Source: Halomontanus rarus | GTDB taxonomy: Archaea; Halobacteriota; Halobacteria; Halobacteriales; Natrialbaceae | NCBI RefSeq assembly: GCF_029338335.1 | Contig: NZ_CP119796.1 | Length of the DNA stretch: 64,000 nucleotides | Direction: 5' to 3' (one strand) | Shown here: positions 13,501 through 18,697 of the stretch, piece after piece | Layout: every line of letters starts with the position of its first letter | How positions within the stretch are numbered: position 1 is the stretch's first letter | Made by a program: the position numbers and the translations under genes | Notes under the pieces: generated by a model | Seen by the model: only the letters and a program-made list of their open reading frames with translations | Databases searched by the model: none | What the model was told of the DNA's origin: nothing

Positions 13501-14318
13501 CGGACGATGCCGACGGCGAACGCTACGAGATTGCGATCCGGACTGCGGACGACGAGGAGACGGTGACGGTCGCCGTCGAGGACGCGGGTTCGTCGCCGCC
13601 GCCGTGGTCACCACCGTCGGATCCGGAGCCGGAACCGGAACCCGAACCGGACCCGGCGGCCTTCGAACACTCGGAGGTTACTGTGAGCGAAACGAACCTC
13701 GAGCCGAACGAGCCGGTGACCGTGACCGCCACGGTGACGAACGTCGGCGGCGAGACGGGGACCCAGGAGGCCACACTTCGCGTCGACGGCGAAATCGTCG
13801 CCACGGCCAACACGACCCTTCAGGCCGACGAATCGGCCTCGATCACGTTCGAGCACGCGTTCGCCGACGCCGGCGAATACGAACTCGAGGTCGGTGGCGA
13901 GGTGCGGACCGTCACCGTCGCCGAACGCGAACCCGCGACGTTCGAGTTCTCGAACCTCTCGGTAAACGAGACCGAGATCGCCAGCAACGAGTCGGTCTCG
14001 GTGACGGCCACGCTGGCGAACGTCGGCGACGAGACGGGGACCCAGGAGGCCACACTTCGCGTCGACGGCGAGGTCGTCTCCGCGATCGACGTCACGCTCG
14101 AGGCGGACGAACGTCGGTCCCTTGAGTTCACTCACACGTTCGACGGCGCCGGCGAGTACACGCTCGTCGTCGGCGAGCGGGAACTGACCGTCGACGTCGT
14201 GAACGCGGACGACGGCATGAGCGAACCCGACGACGGAACGCCAGGCTTCGGACTCGTGGCGGCGATCGTCGCGCTGGTCGCGGCGACGGCGTTAATTCGG
14301 TCACGCCGGAGACGATAA
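1536..14318 (+). CDS. Giant secreted surface protein with GLUG, CARDB and NosD-like beta-helix domains and a PGF-CTERM anchor
   Basis: 4260 residues. A Sec signal peptide covers about residues 1-27. GLUG block 1 (about 42-450) has eight motifs of the VGGLVG type. A BIG2-like and a CARDB segment follow (450-640), then a carboxypeptidase-regulatory-like domain (640-715). GLUG blocks 2 (719-1009) and 3 (1105-1396) are near-duplicates, each followed by a CARDB domain. A NosD-like parallel beta-helix (1492-1886), CARDB, a second carboxypeptidase-regulatory domain (1982-2067), GLUG block 4 (2067-2382) and two more beta-helix blocks (2476-2751, 2751-3129) come next. About eleven CARDB domains with proline/glutamate linkers form a stalk. 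The end, TPGFGLVAAIVALVAATALI plus arginines, is a PGF-CTERM signal for archaeosortase-mediated lipid anchoring. It is probably an adhesin or matrix protein at the cell surface. No catalytic residues were recognised, and the function is inferred from architecture. Confidence 0.9.
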   Translation: MRREVAVAAVLAGLCLCLGFVVAGAALSPTAPVCAEVGYDQTEDGALAVQNVSQLQCIEENDLEGEYALIDDIDASATDGWNDGDGFDPIGSWGEPFAGTFEGNGHAIDGLTIDRPGEDEVGLFSLADRATIANVSVTNATVDGGVRTGVVVGSLELSGSSAASTVRNVSATGSVSGTNSVGGLVGGASDFYANPSEILESDANVTVSGETRVGGVVGENRNSVVDDTHASGNVTGESEVGGLVGYNDYGVALVRDSSASGVVEGDTRVGGLIGKHRNGVTERSWATGAVDGSSEVGGLAGAVGEGTVRTVFATGAVNGSSRVGGLVGWHDDGSSANDERESTITDSYATGSVDGDDRVGGLIGQNNDTVDTAYATGPVDGTDTELTGGLVGVDYADVNDSYWDLQGTGQSTSDGGTGLETDDLRGASARSTLAFDFDETWIALDDAAPVLDWEITDFEFSLGATSLTAGDTTQATVEAVRFDDSAESATTTAVYETSDDRVLEADTGTIGALEAGSATLSATLGIWNESVDVTVSGPAAYAVAVEETNAPVIESDDLEVEAFVQNVGTENGTQTVSVAIEDGDGQVFTDERTLALDAGTSETVSFAWPTDGVDTGVYTATVASENETASEDVAVRAESTLEGEIVDRSSGDPLAGATVSVAGTDYETTTDGDGNYTLAVPTDELDVLAEADGYHANESTVDLSETTAHDASLFTQPSAGSGTEADPYLITDSTELQGMAGDRSAHYALGEPIDASDVGEFDPIGSESEPFEGSLDGQFETIHDLSIDEPATSNVGLFGVLGSDATVENVRLENATVTGGEDVGGLVGRSDGATITNATVEGAIAGNRKVAGLVGLNDGTIERSGAIDISVEAHDYNVGGLIGRNDGTVTDSYATGSVDAPESDYVGGFVGYHTGTISTSYAAATVEANQAPSGFIGSAAHGPTTDNSYWDVDRSDIQFSNGGTGLETEDVTGLDALESLEEFDFPNAWVPTADGPRLAHEDVDSIDGLVVTSIETTGPIHGGDTLEVTATVTNLDPAPLTDDLELTVEGDALELEESTTIDPLEPGETETRTFEWETTADAGGTYDVTFSTSAHERTEPVAVREGEGTEADPYRIRDVTQLQTMADDPSANYTLEESVDASDVDSFEPVGTSSEPFEGSFDGQFETIHGLSIDDPTTSNVSLFGVLGSDATVENVRLENVTVAGGDNVGGLAGYSDGATVTNATVEGAVAGNRKVAGLVGLNNGTIERSGAIDISVESDHYDVGGLTGRNDGTVVDSYATGSVDAAEAMHVGGLTGYHNGHISTSYAAVSVEGDRSVGGLTGIAYQSTTEDSYWDVTESGLDTSPAGTGLETEDVTGANVVYSLAGFDFGDTWVATADESRLAHEDVDALSGLVPSITSVEPVQGGETLAVNATVTNLESTSRDGDLAVTITNDAGETVFEGDESVTDLPPHEFTSVDLEWETAADDVGSYTVTAATADSETAATVDVFDAIPIVEPTTIDESGEYVLADDLSSSETAIEITADDVTLDGNGHSVVGNSPGEYEDGIGVSGGSNVTVTNLTVSGWDARNEYTTEFGLLFDSVDGGTVSNVTATGNGDGLVFSGGSENTLVGSTAVENNDSGVVFYGTSNTTVTSLNASSNGEHGLFLDGANDNTVTSLNASSNGERGLYLQDADDNSITSLNASSNGDRGLYLNSADNTTVTQSEFRGNDDEGLEVRTSRNNTISEAVAIGNAAGFEVSEAIDTSFSDVRAANNEFGEIEIAGENTSVDRLDIGDSTAENTTISFEGDAIETDELDSDSPATENPDTQSLGRIASGDVADLRSFEMHYDDADITDIVEEDVRLWAYHGTNETWTELETSTVDPDANVVSVGEVGGVDAIGAFRALEPANVTVDAIEGNEPVEGETLEIDVTVTNTGEIETQETVTLDLDGVGELGSESVTLGWGETEAVTFEWETAADDGGEYAATVDVADETATDTVGVDYVLDGSVTLAGTDRPVQGATLEIGDTTETATTDGNGVFNTSVPAAETEVALEVSAPGFANATRELTFPDDGPGTTVALEPEFDGSGTETDPFLVENAVQLQAIAANLTADYALADDIDAAETVTWNDGEGFDPIGSESEPFTGSFDGTTAAIANLTIDRPDENGVGLFGQVGSQARVTNVTLDGLDLEGGGNGGNGVGGLVGVNHGAISASTVNGSVTGDRYVGGLVGTNHGTISTSAASGTVTADRYVGGFAGENRAEGTLSSSYADATVSYRSTAETSYLDGGGFVGETVGDVDDSYAAGSVNGTFAENTYVGGFAGVVDSEAEISASYWDVEASALSDGAGSGSAEADGLEGLTTDELTGYTAVLSAQNLDFADAWRATEEYPRLVHEDADALEGARILDVSAPAQIGTGQPLTVDVELVTLETTADERIGLTIDDGTTQYETDEPLGIGPGETGTVEFTVDAADTAVGEYTLTVTPPGDQRTIPLEVFSSAPVSEPETIDESGAYELTDDLSSEEAALEIAADDVVLDGMGYAITGDDPTTDADGILVDGADNVTVTNVTVDGWNASDGHGIRVANASNVTLEDVTASANAVGIGFSDTRNGAVRDSEAVDNANGIRVADADETTLETVTASDNDGWDVDSNDSAVTADGLNLGESTAENTTVSFEARNVSLGGVESPPTTDESTLESTGRYLEAEDATDDGYLDLVIEYDPSIVRDDSQPVVLRRHDGDTWSEVSGSDYDNEIGVVSANVTSFSTVGAFVDHEAFIGGARTIDEPGGYELVSDVSSEETALEITADDVVLDGMGYAVIGDDATSEAGIHVTGDNVTVANLSLEGWGGDLFELGQGVRYENADAGTIRDVTVTGTFEAGKPPGERAIELVGSTNTTIEAVSVTESSEALYLDAGSHGNAILESAITDSNFGIRVVGDSSSNAIETTTVSNGQVGIFLENAPGSVVRENTVTESRQGIVVARSDDTTVEDTAVTDSPGGISIAESTAVSVLDTVATNTTSAVGIQNATATVERLDIGDSVAPNTTVSFEGRNVALNATETPMANPDTQALDRYVEIADLTEIERFDLEKTPYVDLEVHYEDDDVTGIVEEDVRLWRHDGDAWAELEGSSVDPDANVVAANLTEFSTVGAFRALEPAAVTVDDLETNEPVLEGETVTATATVTNAGELEGTRAVALEIDELGTVDSETVTLDAGETETVALEWETGEAGAGEYDLTVETGDDAAQAHVTVKTPPFFETRIDDAPASVDAGESIAIETTIANTGEVSDSQTIEFVVNGSTADTEAVDLAGGEARSLTFEYDTDETGIGTLVFALESEDDSDTADVVVEEPPEPAAFTVGIDAVPESVSAGQAISIDATVTNSGDLEGTQTVALEIGNETIDTTDVTLAGGDSETVALGWEPDETDIGNRTVTVSGDDDTASTVITVAEPPAEAAFDVTVDAAPETVTAGQTVAVDAAVTNDGDLEDTQSVALAVENETVATTDVTLAGGAGETITLEWQTDETDVGERNVTVATGDDSASATVSVEEASGPEPEPEPATFDVRLDAPDSVDAGEAIDLEATIENVGDEAGDQQLVLLVDGTSAETRTVALEAGASEAVSFTYATAEDDIGSLEVALESENDSDAAVVTVAEPPEPAAFAVDVDGPGSVVAGQTVAVDAAVTNDGELEDTQPVALAVGNETVATTDVTVAGGASETITLEWQTDESDSGEHDLTISSDDDSALTTVTVAEPPAEAFFDVALDAPETVEVGGEIDLELSVENIGEQNGTQTVAVFAGGTELETRTVDLAGGEAKSWTIPYNTDESDLGSLDLEFASENTTTGATTVVGHPATFAVDIADAPASVDAGETVSIDAVVTNDGGFEGAQPVALAVGNETVDAAEVTLAGGASETISLEWEPDGTDVGERNLTVSSDDDSASTTVTVAEPPAEAAFDVTIDDAPETVESGETIDIEATVENVGDRSATTDLEFVVDNETVETETVMLDEGSTETVTFSVDAADDADGERYEIAIRTADDEETVTVAVEDAGSSPPPWSPPSDPEPEPEPEPDPAAFEHSEVTVSETNLEPNEPVTVTATVTNVGGETGTQEATLRVDGEIVATANTTLQADESASITFEHAFADAGEYELEVGGEVRTVTVAEREPATFEFSNLSVNETEIASNESVSVTATLANVGDETGTQEATLRVDGEVVSAIDVTLEADERRSLEFTHTFDGAGEYTLVVGERELTVDVVNADDGMSEPDDGTPGFGLVAAIVALVAATALIRSRRRR
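3690..5720 (+). repeat. Internal near-duplication of GLUG-CARDB modules (offset 1158 nt)
   Basis: The coding sequence around 3700-4560 recurs at about 4855-5715 with a constant offset of 1158 nt (386 codons). Long stretches are almost identical in DNA; for example, the segments starting at 4051 and 5209 differ at only a few bases over about 100 nt. This is a recent in-frame duplication that lengthened the surface protein. Confidence 0.8.
6429..6632 (+). repeat. Three tandem 69/66-nt repeats coding for beta-helix coils
   Basis: Units begin at 6429, 6498 and 6567 (69, 69 and 66 nt). Each codes for a 22-23-residue coil whose core is TSLNASSNG. One unit matches one rung of the NosD-like parallel beta-helix, and the DNA identity shows recent tandem expansion. 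Confidence 0.85.
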
Positions 14319-14378
14319 GGAGATCGACCAGTTTCGTCACCTGATCAATTACGAAGAGACAGAAGAGAGACCACGACT

Positions 14379-14966
14379 TCACATTGCTTTCCACTTCGTG
14401 GAACAACCCATCGGCGAAATCGTATCGATCGGATAGTCGTCACCGGCGAGCACCGCATCGACCGCGTCACGCACATACTGTTCGGTCACGTCCTCTCCCT
14501 CTCGATCGTCGTCGATCGCCCCCTCGTAGACGAGTTGCCTGTTCTCGTCGAAGACGAACGCGTGTGGAGTACACTGTGCGCCGTAGGCTTTCGCGATCTC
14601 TTGTGATTCGTCGCGCAGATACGGGAAGTTGAACTCCTCGAGTGCGGCACGCGCGTTCATGTGCTCGAACGAGTCCGTGGGGTAGAACTCGTTCCCGTTC
14701 GAGTGTTCTTCGATCGCATTGTTGGAGTTGATCGCGACGACATCGGCGTCAGCGTCGTCGTAGTCCGCCTGAATCGCCTTGATCCGGTCTTGGTAGGCGA
14801 TCGCGGTCGGACAGTGGTTACACGTGAAGACGACGACGAGCGCCGAAGCGTCGAAATCGTCGAGGGAGTACGTCTCGAAGTCCAGCGTCGCGTACCCGTC
14901 TCCGGTGACTCCCGGGAGTTCGAATTTCGGTGCGTTCTCGCCGATGTCGATGGGGTCTACCTGCAT
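14379..14966 (-). CDS. Thioredoxin-fold protein (redoxin/AhpC-TSA-like)
   Basis: 195 residues from the ATG at 14966. That start is chosen because the upstream extension is not domain-like, and GGTGAT precedes this ATG. The fold begins with APKFELPG, and the CxxC motif is in FTCNHCPTA near residue 45, where redoxins carry their reactive cysteines. A second cysteine occurs in AQCTPHAF, the cis-proline region. It is probably a cytoplasmic thiol-disulfide reductase or peroxiredoxin-like enzyme of the family annotated as thioredoxin family protein with the CNHC motif. It is convergent with the giant surface-protein gene (60 nt between stops). The substrate is unknown. Confidence 0.8.
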   Translation of the reverse strand: MQVDPIDIGENAPKFELPGVTGDGYATLDFETYSLDDFDASALVVVFTCNHCPTAIAYQDRIKAIQADYDDADADVVAINSNNAIEEHSNGNEFYPTDSFEHMNARAALEEFNFPYLRDESQEIAKAYGAQCTPHAFVFDENRQLVYEGAIDDDREGEDVTEQYVRDAVDAVLAGDDYPIDTISPMGCSTKWKAM

Positions 14967-15177
14967 ACGATCACCATCATTAGTTATGATAATGTACTCG
15001 CCGGAACCGGCCAATAGTGCTGTGTTCTCGACACCCCGACGTACTCGTCCATCGCGATCTTTCGAACGCTCACGGACCGGCTGGACGAGACTGCGATCCT
15101 GACTGAATCCACCGTACGCGACCCGGCTCACCGCTCGAGACGTGATCTATTTACATGATTCCCACGAGGTGACACGT

Positions 15178-16251
15178 ATGGAACACGACGAACTTCGATT
15201 CGGCTGTCAAGTGGTCAGTTACGGTGACGTCGAGGCGACGGTCGAACGTGCGGTCCGAGCAGAGGAGGCGGGCTTCGACGTTCTGACGGTCCCGGATCAC
15301 CTGTTCCACCCGACGAACTCCGACAACTTCCTGACCGAGCCACCGTGGGAGGCGTTCACCGTTCTCGGTGCGATCGCTCGAGAAACCGAGCGAGTGCGGT
15401 TGCTCCCCGGCGTCACCGACTCCGTTCGCCGCCACCCGACCGAACTCGCACACAGCACCGCGACGCTGGATCGACTCACGGACGGCCGGGCCGGATTCGG
15501 CATCGGGGCCGGCGAGGCGTTCAATTTCACGCCGATCGGCGACCTCGACTGGTCGGACCCCTTCACTCGGTTCAGCGAGACGGTAAAGATCGTCGACGGA
15601 CTCTGGGACTCCGAGCCGGACGACCCCCTTTCGTTCGACGGCGAATACTTCCAGCTCGAGGACGCGTACATGGGGCTGAAACCCGTGCAGGATCCTCGGC
15701 CCCCGATCTGGGTCGGCGGATACGGCCACGATATGCGCGGGTTCACCGGTGCGCTGGCCGACGGCTGGTTCCCCTGGATTCACACCCCCGAACACTACGA
15801 AGCGGATCTCGAGCGCGTCCTCGAGGTGGCCGCCGATCGTGGGCGCGATCCGGACGCGATCGATCGGGCGATCATGGTTCCGACGACGGTCACCGAGGAC
15901 GCCGCGGCGGCCCGCGAGGCGTCGATCGAGCGCAACCGGACGACGCTGGCGCTTCGGCCGCCGCTGCTCGAACGGATGGGATACGAGGAGATCGCCGCGG
16001 AGACGCCGCTCATGCGGGAGATGGCCTTCGACGACGAACAGGAACGACAGCTGATGGCCGCGGCCAAACGGATCCCGGACGACGCCGTCGACCGAATCTG
16101 CGTCGCCGGCGATCCCGACCGCGCGATCGACCGCATCGAGGCGTTCGCCGACGCCGGCGTCGACAATCTCGTCCTCATTCCGACCGGCGATTACGAGGAG
16201 ACGATGACCCACTACGAGGAGACGATCATCCCGTACTTCCGCGGGGAGTGA
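15178..16251 (+). CDS. LLM-class (luciferase-like) F420-dependent oxidoreductase
   Basis: 357 residues from the ATG at 15178, preceded by GAGGTGA. The sequence follows the bacterial-luciferase TIM-barrel pattern: an N-terminal EEAGFDVLTVPDH strand-helix, PPWEAFTVLGAIARET, a central GIGAGEAFN and PPIWVGGYGHDMRGF, and a C-terminal DNLVLIPTGDY. In archaea this family uses coenzyme F420 and includes Mer-like methylenetetrahydromethanopterin reductases and F420-dependent sugar or alcohol dehydrogenases. The closest role cannot be decided from sequence alone. It is a single gene, divergent from the redoxin gene with about 210 nt between them that shows no other gene. Confidence 0.85.
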   Translation: MEHDELRFGCQVVSYGDVEATVERAVRAEEAGFDVLTVPDHLFHPTNSDNFLTEPPWEAFTVLGAIARETERVRLLPGVTDSVRRHPTELAHSTATLDRLTDGRAGFGIGAGEAFNFTPIGDLDWSDPFTRFSETVKIVDGLWDSEPDDPLSFDGEYFQLEDAYMGLKPVQDPRPPIWVGGYGHDMRGFTGALADGWFPWIHTPEHYEADLERVLEVAADRGRDPDAIDRAIMVPTTVTEDAAAAREASIERNRTTLALRPPLLERMGYEEIAAETPLMREMAFDDEQERQLMAAAKRIPDDAVDRICVAGDPDRAIDRIEAFADAGVDNLVLIPTGDYEETMTHYEETIIPYFRGE

Positions 16252-16443
16252 GCGGCGAGTATTCGCTTACCGCCTTCAGCGGTTAGAACGTGAGTCCACG
16301 CTGAATGCCACGCCCTTCAGGACGTAGTAGCGTACTTCTGTGGAACTACTGCTTACGACGGGTACAAATATATCCCTCAGCTTCGCCGAGGACTTCCTAT
16401 GTTCTATCCTTAGTTTTTTGTAACTACCTAGTAATTATATATC

Positions 16444-16659
16444 ATGAGCAGTATTCAGAATGCCAGGAGAGGACGGTTGTTGATAGGGCTTGGAGGGTTG
16501 GCTTTAGTGGTTCAGTTAATCGTGTTTCAAAATAGTCTTGGTATCGTGGAAAATCCCGGAGTTTCTGGGATGCTGAGGGACATCTTGAGTGGCGTACTAT
16601 TGCTTGTGGCAGTGATCTTCCTCGTTGGCGGGGTGTATCTCCGCCAACGTAGTTCTTGA
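16444..16659 (+). CDS. Small two-helix membrane protein, unknown
   Basis: 71 residues with two clear hydrophobic segments (about residues 11-30 and 46-66) separated by a short polar loop; it ends in arginines. It lies in a locally AT-rich stretch with an AT-rich promoter-like run directly before the ATG, so the message is probably leaderless or nearly so. The base composition differs from the flanking GC-rich genes, which hints at acquired DNA. No family recognised. Confidence 0.55.
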   Translation: MSSIQNARRGRLLIGLGGLALVVQLIVFQNSLGIVENPGVSGMLRDILSGVLLLVAVIFLVGGVYLRQRSS

Positions 16660-16715
16660 GAGATGCGTACCTTCTCTGTACTTACTATCGAAGATGCCAA
16701 ACCTACCATCCACAG

Positions 16716-16859
16716 ATGATTTCAACAGAGCCAGTCTCTCGAGCGGAGCTCACAGAAGGCTACCGGCGGCGTGCTGAGCAACACGAAGCGATCGCCGAGG
16801 AGATGGCCGACACGTCGCGCGAAGCGAACGCATATCTCGCCGATAGCCCCGACTGGTGA
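16716..16859 (+). pseudogene. Short reading frame beginning inside an IS end, probably a 5'-truncated gene
   Basis: 47 codons, rich in Glu and Ala and helical (AELTEGYRRRAEQHEAIAEE). The first codons coincide with a 15-nt sequence (16718-16732) identical to the terminal repeat of the IS5-type element at 48028-48042. The reading frame therefore looks like the tail of an older gene whose start was replaced by an insertion sequence. Alternatively it is an intact small protein that has captured a new start. Confidence 0.4.
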
Positions 16860-16907
16860 GGATTCGATCCCCGAAGAAAGATAGCCGAGAGACGGATACG
16901 AATCCAC

Positions 16908-17852
16908 ATGTCCAGCGTACTCGTCCATCACGACCTCCCGATCGCCGAGCGCCTCGAGGGTCGGCGGGACGACATGGCGATACTCTCCGCATCGAATCGA
17001 GACGAAGCCCTCGAGGCCCTCCCACAGGCGGACGTGTTCGTCGTGAACCCGACGAACTGGACGGACGACTACATCTCGGGGGTGACCGCAGGCGACTGGG
17101 TGCAGGCGACCAGCGCCGGCTACGCCCGGTTCCCCGTCTCGAGGTTTCGCGATCGCGACGTCGTCTTCACGAACGCGTCGGGCAATTACGACGCCGCCGT
17201 CGCCGACCACGCGATGAGCCTCCTCCTCGCGCTCTCGCGGCGGCTCCCGGCGTTCGTCGACCGGCAACGGCGACGCGAGTGGGACCGGGAACTCGGAGCC
17301 GGGCTCGTCGACCTCGCGGGACGCACGCTCACCGTGTGCGGCCTGGGAAACATCGGCGAGGCGGTCGCGCGACGAGCGGCGGCGTTCGAGATGGACGTTT
17401 ACGGCGTCAAGCGCGACCCGAGCGACTACGACGGCCACCTGTCTTCCGACCGCGTGCTCGCGTCCGAGGACTTCCGTTCGATCCTCGAGGACACCGACGT
17501 GCTCGTACTCACCGTTCCGCTCACCGATGACACGCGCGGACTGATCGACCGCGACGTACTCGAGACACTCCCTGATTCGGCGATCCTCGTCAACGTCGCT
17601 CGCGGCAAAGTCGTCGAGGAACAGGCACTGATCGCGGCGCTCGAGGCGGGGCGGCTGGCCGGGGCGGGACTCGACGTGTTCGCGTCCGAACCGCTGCCGG
17701 CGGACTCGCCGCTGTGGGCGTTCGACGAGACCATCGTAACACCCCACGTCGCCGGTCGGTCGGAGTCGTTCGTCGATCGGTTCGTCGACCTCTTCGTCCG
17801 CAACTACGATCGGTGGCGGGCCGGTGAGCCACTCGAGAATCGGATCTGTTGA
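16908..17852 (+). CDS. D-isomer-specific 2-hydroxyacid dehydrogenase
   Basis: 314 residues. The NAD-binding Rossmann motif GLGNIGEA is near residue 145. The catalytic triad pattern is complete: Arg in NVARGKVVEEQAL, Glu in ASEPLPADSP and His in TPHVAGRSE. This family reduces 2-keto acids or oxidises D-2-hydroxy acids with NAD(P)H. The sequence is closest in style to the haloarchaeal phosphoglycerate-dehydrogenase-like proteins, and the substrate is not predictable. The start at 16908 is the first ATG and gives the normal N-terminal strand SSVLVHHDLP. It is a cytosolic single gene. Confidence 0.88.
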   Translation: MSSVLVHHDLPIAERLEGRRDDMAILSASNRDEALEALPQADVFVVNPTNWTDDYISGVTAGDWVQATSAGYARFPVSRFRDRDVVFTNASGNYDAAVADHAMSLLLALSRRLPAFVDRQRRREWDRELGAGLVDLAGRTLTVCGLGNIGEAVARRAAAFEMDVYGVKRDPSDYDGHLSSDRVLASEDFRSILEDTDVLVLTVPLTDDTRGLIDRDVLETLPDSAILVNVARGKVVEEQALIAALEAGRLAGAGLDVFASEPLPADSPLWAFDETIVTPHVAGRSESFVDRFVDLFVRNYDRWRAGEPLENRIC

Positions 17853-18228
17853 GACGATTCAGACGATCTCGGCAGCGTCGATCTCTCTCGCTCGAGGAGG
17901 AAGACCAGCGGTTTCAGTCGCTCGAGACGCTTCCGAAACGCAGGCACGGTCCCCGAAACAGAAAGTCGGGAATACTCGTTGTCGTGCCTGCGAACGACCA
18001 CCCTCGGCGTGCCTGAGAAGTTCGCTCTGGTGGGTTTGCTCTCTACTCTCTGCGAACGTGGTAACGGTGAGGGAGGCCACGTGCGAGTATGCTACACAAT
18101 ACCAAATACGTTGTCCAGACGATCGCATGGTCGCCTCGTCGCGCGGTTCGACCTCACCAGTGATCGCATCCGACGCGATAGCCGACAGATTGACAAGACA
18201 TCCGTTCAGTTGCGCGACGTGGAAGGCG
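17853..18228. other. Intergenic stretch without a supported gene
   Basis: Several frames are open here, as expected at high GC, but none shows a domain, a good start or haloarchaeal composition. No terminator hairpin or RNA gene was seen. Confidence 0.5.
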
Positions 18229-18453
18229 ATGGACGACTATCCCGACGAAGTGTGGCGTCCCACGAACGCGGCGACTGGCGAGTACGAGGTCGACATCGGG
18301 GGACACCGCACCGCAAACGGATCGGCGCGGGCGGACGAAAGCTGGAACTGGACGGCCCACGCGACAGCCCGCACCACCACGCGACTCGAGGACTCAACCG
18401 GCGGTCACTCTATTCCCGGCCACCCCGATCACGTACGGGGTGACCGACGGTGA
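18229..18453 (+). CDS. Possible small acidic protein, unknown
   Basis: 74 codons from an ATG preceded by GGAAGG. The first 20 residues (MDDYPDEVWRPTNAATGEYE) look like a normal acidic haloarchaeal protein, but the C-terminal half is unusually rich in His, Thr and Arg and may be out of frame with an ancestral gene. The stop overlaps the GTG start of the next small gene (GTGA), which argues for translational coupling. Could be a frameshifted relic. Confidence 0.35.
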   Translation: MDDYPDEVWRPTNAATGEYEVDIGGHRTANGSARADESWNWTAHATARTTTRLEDSTGGHSIPGHPDHVRGDRR

Positions 18454-18611
18454 CCCAGCACGATATCGTCGACGACTATACCGCTACCAGCGACCTCGAG
18501 CTGTACGAGAACAGCGGCGGCAACGCGGTCCTCCACCAGCCGGGGACGCCGGCGGCGTGGCTGGAACTCGAGGACGTTACACGGGTCGTCACCCTCACCG
18601 AGTGGGTGTGA
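18450..18611 (+). CDS. Small acidic haloarchaeal protein
   Basis: 53 residues from GTG, rich in Asp, Glu, Thr and Val. It has the layout of short haloarchaeal proteins with a central Tyr-Glu segment and a PAAWLEL motif (similar in shape to DUF7331-type proteins; resemblance only). The start overlaps the stop of the preceding frame by GTGA. Function unknown. Confidence 0.5.
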   Translation: MTQHDIVDDYTATSDLELYENSGGNAVLHQPGTPAAWLELEDVTRVVTLTEWV

Positions 18612-18697
18612 CGACAGCTCTCGCCCGGCAAGAACCCAGTGCCGATTGATTCGACAGACAGGACTTAGTCCCTCCGCGAGAGAGCCACGCGGAACGA

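Noticed and set aside
13610..13660. GC-rich short repeat (Pro-Glu codons) as a regulatory microsatellite
   Set aside because: It encodes the proline-glutamate linker between CARDB domains.
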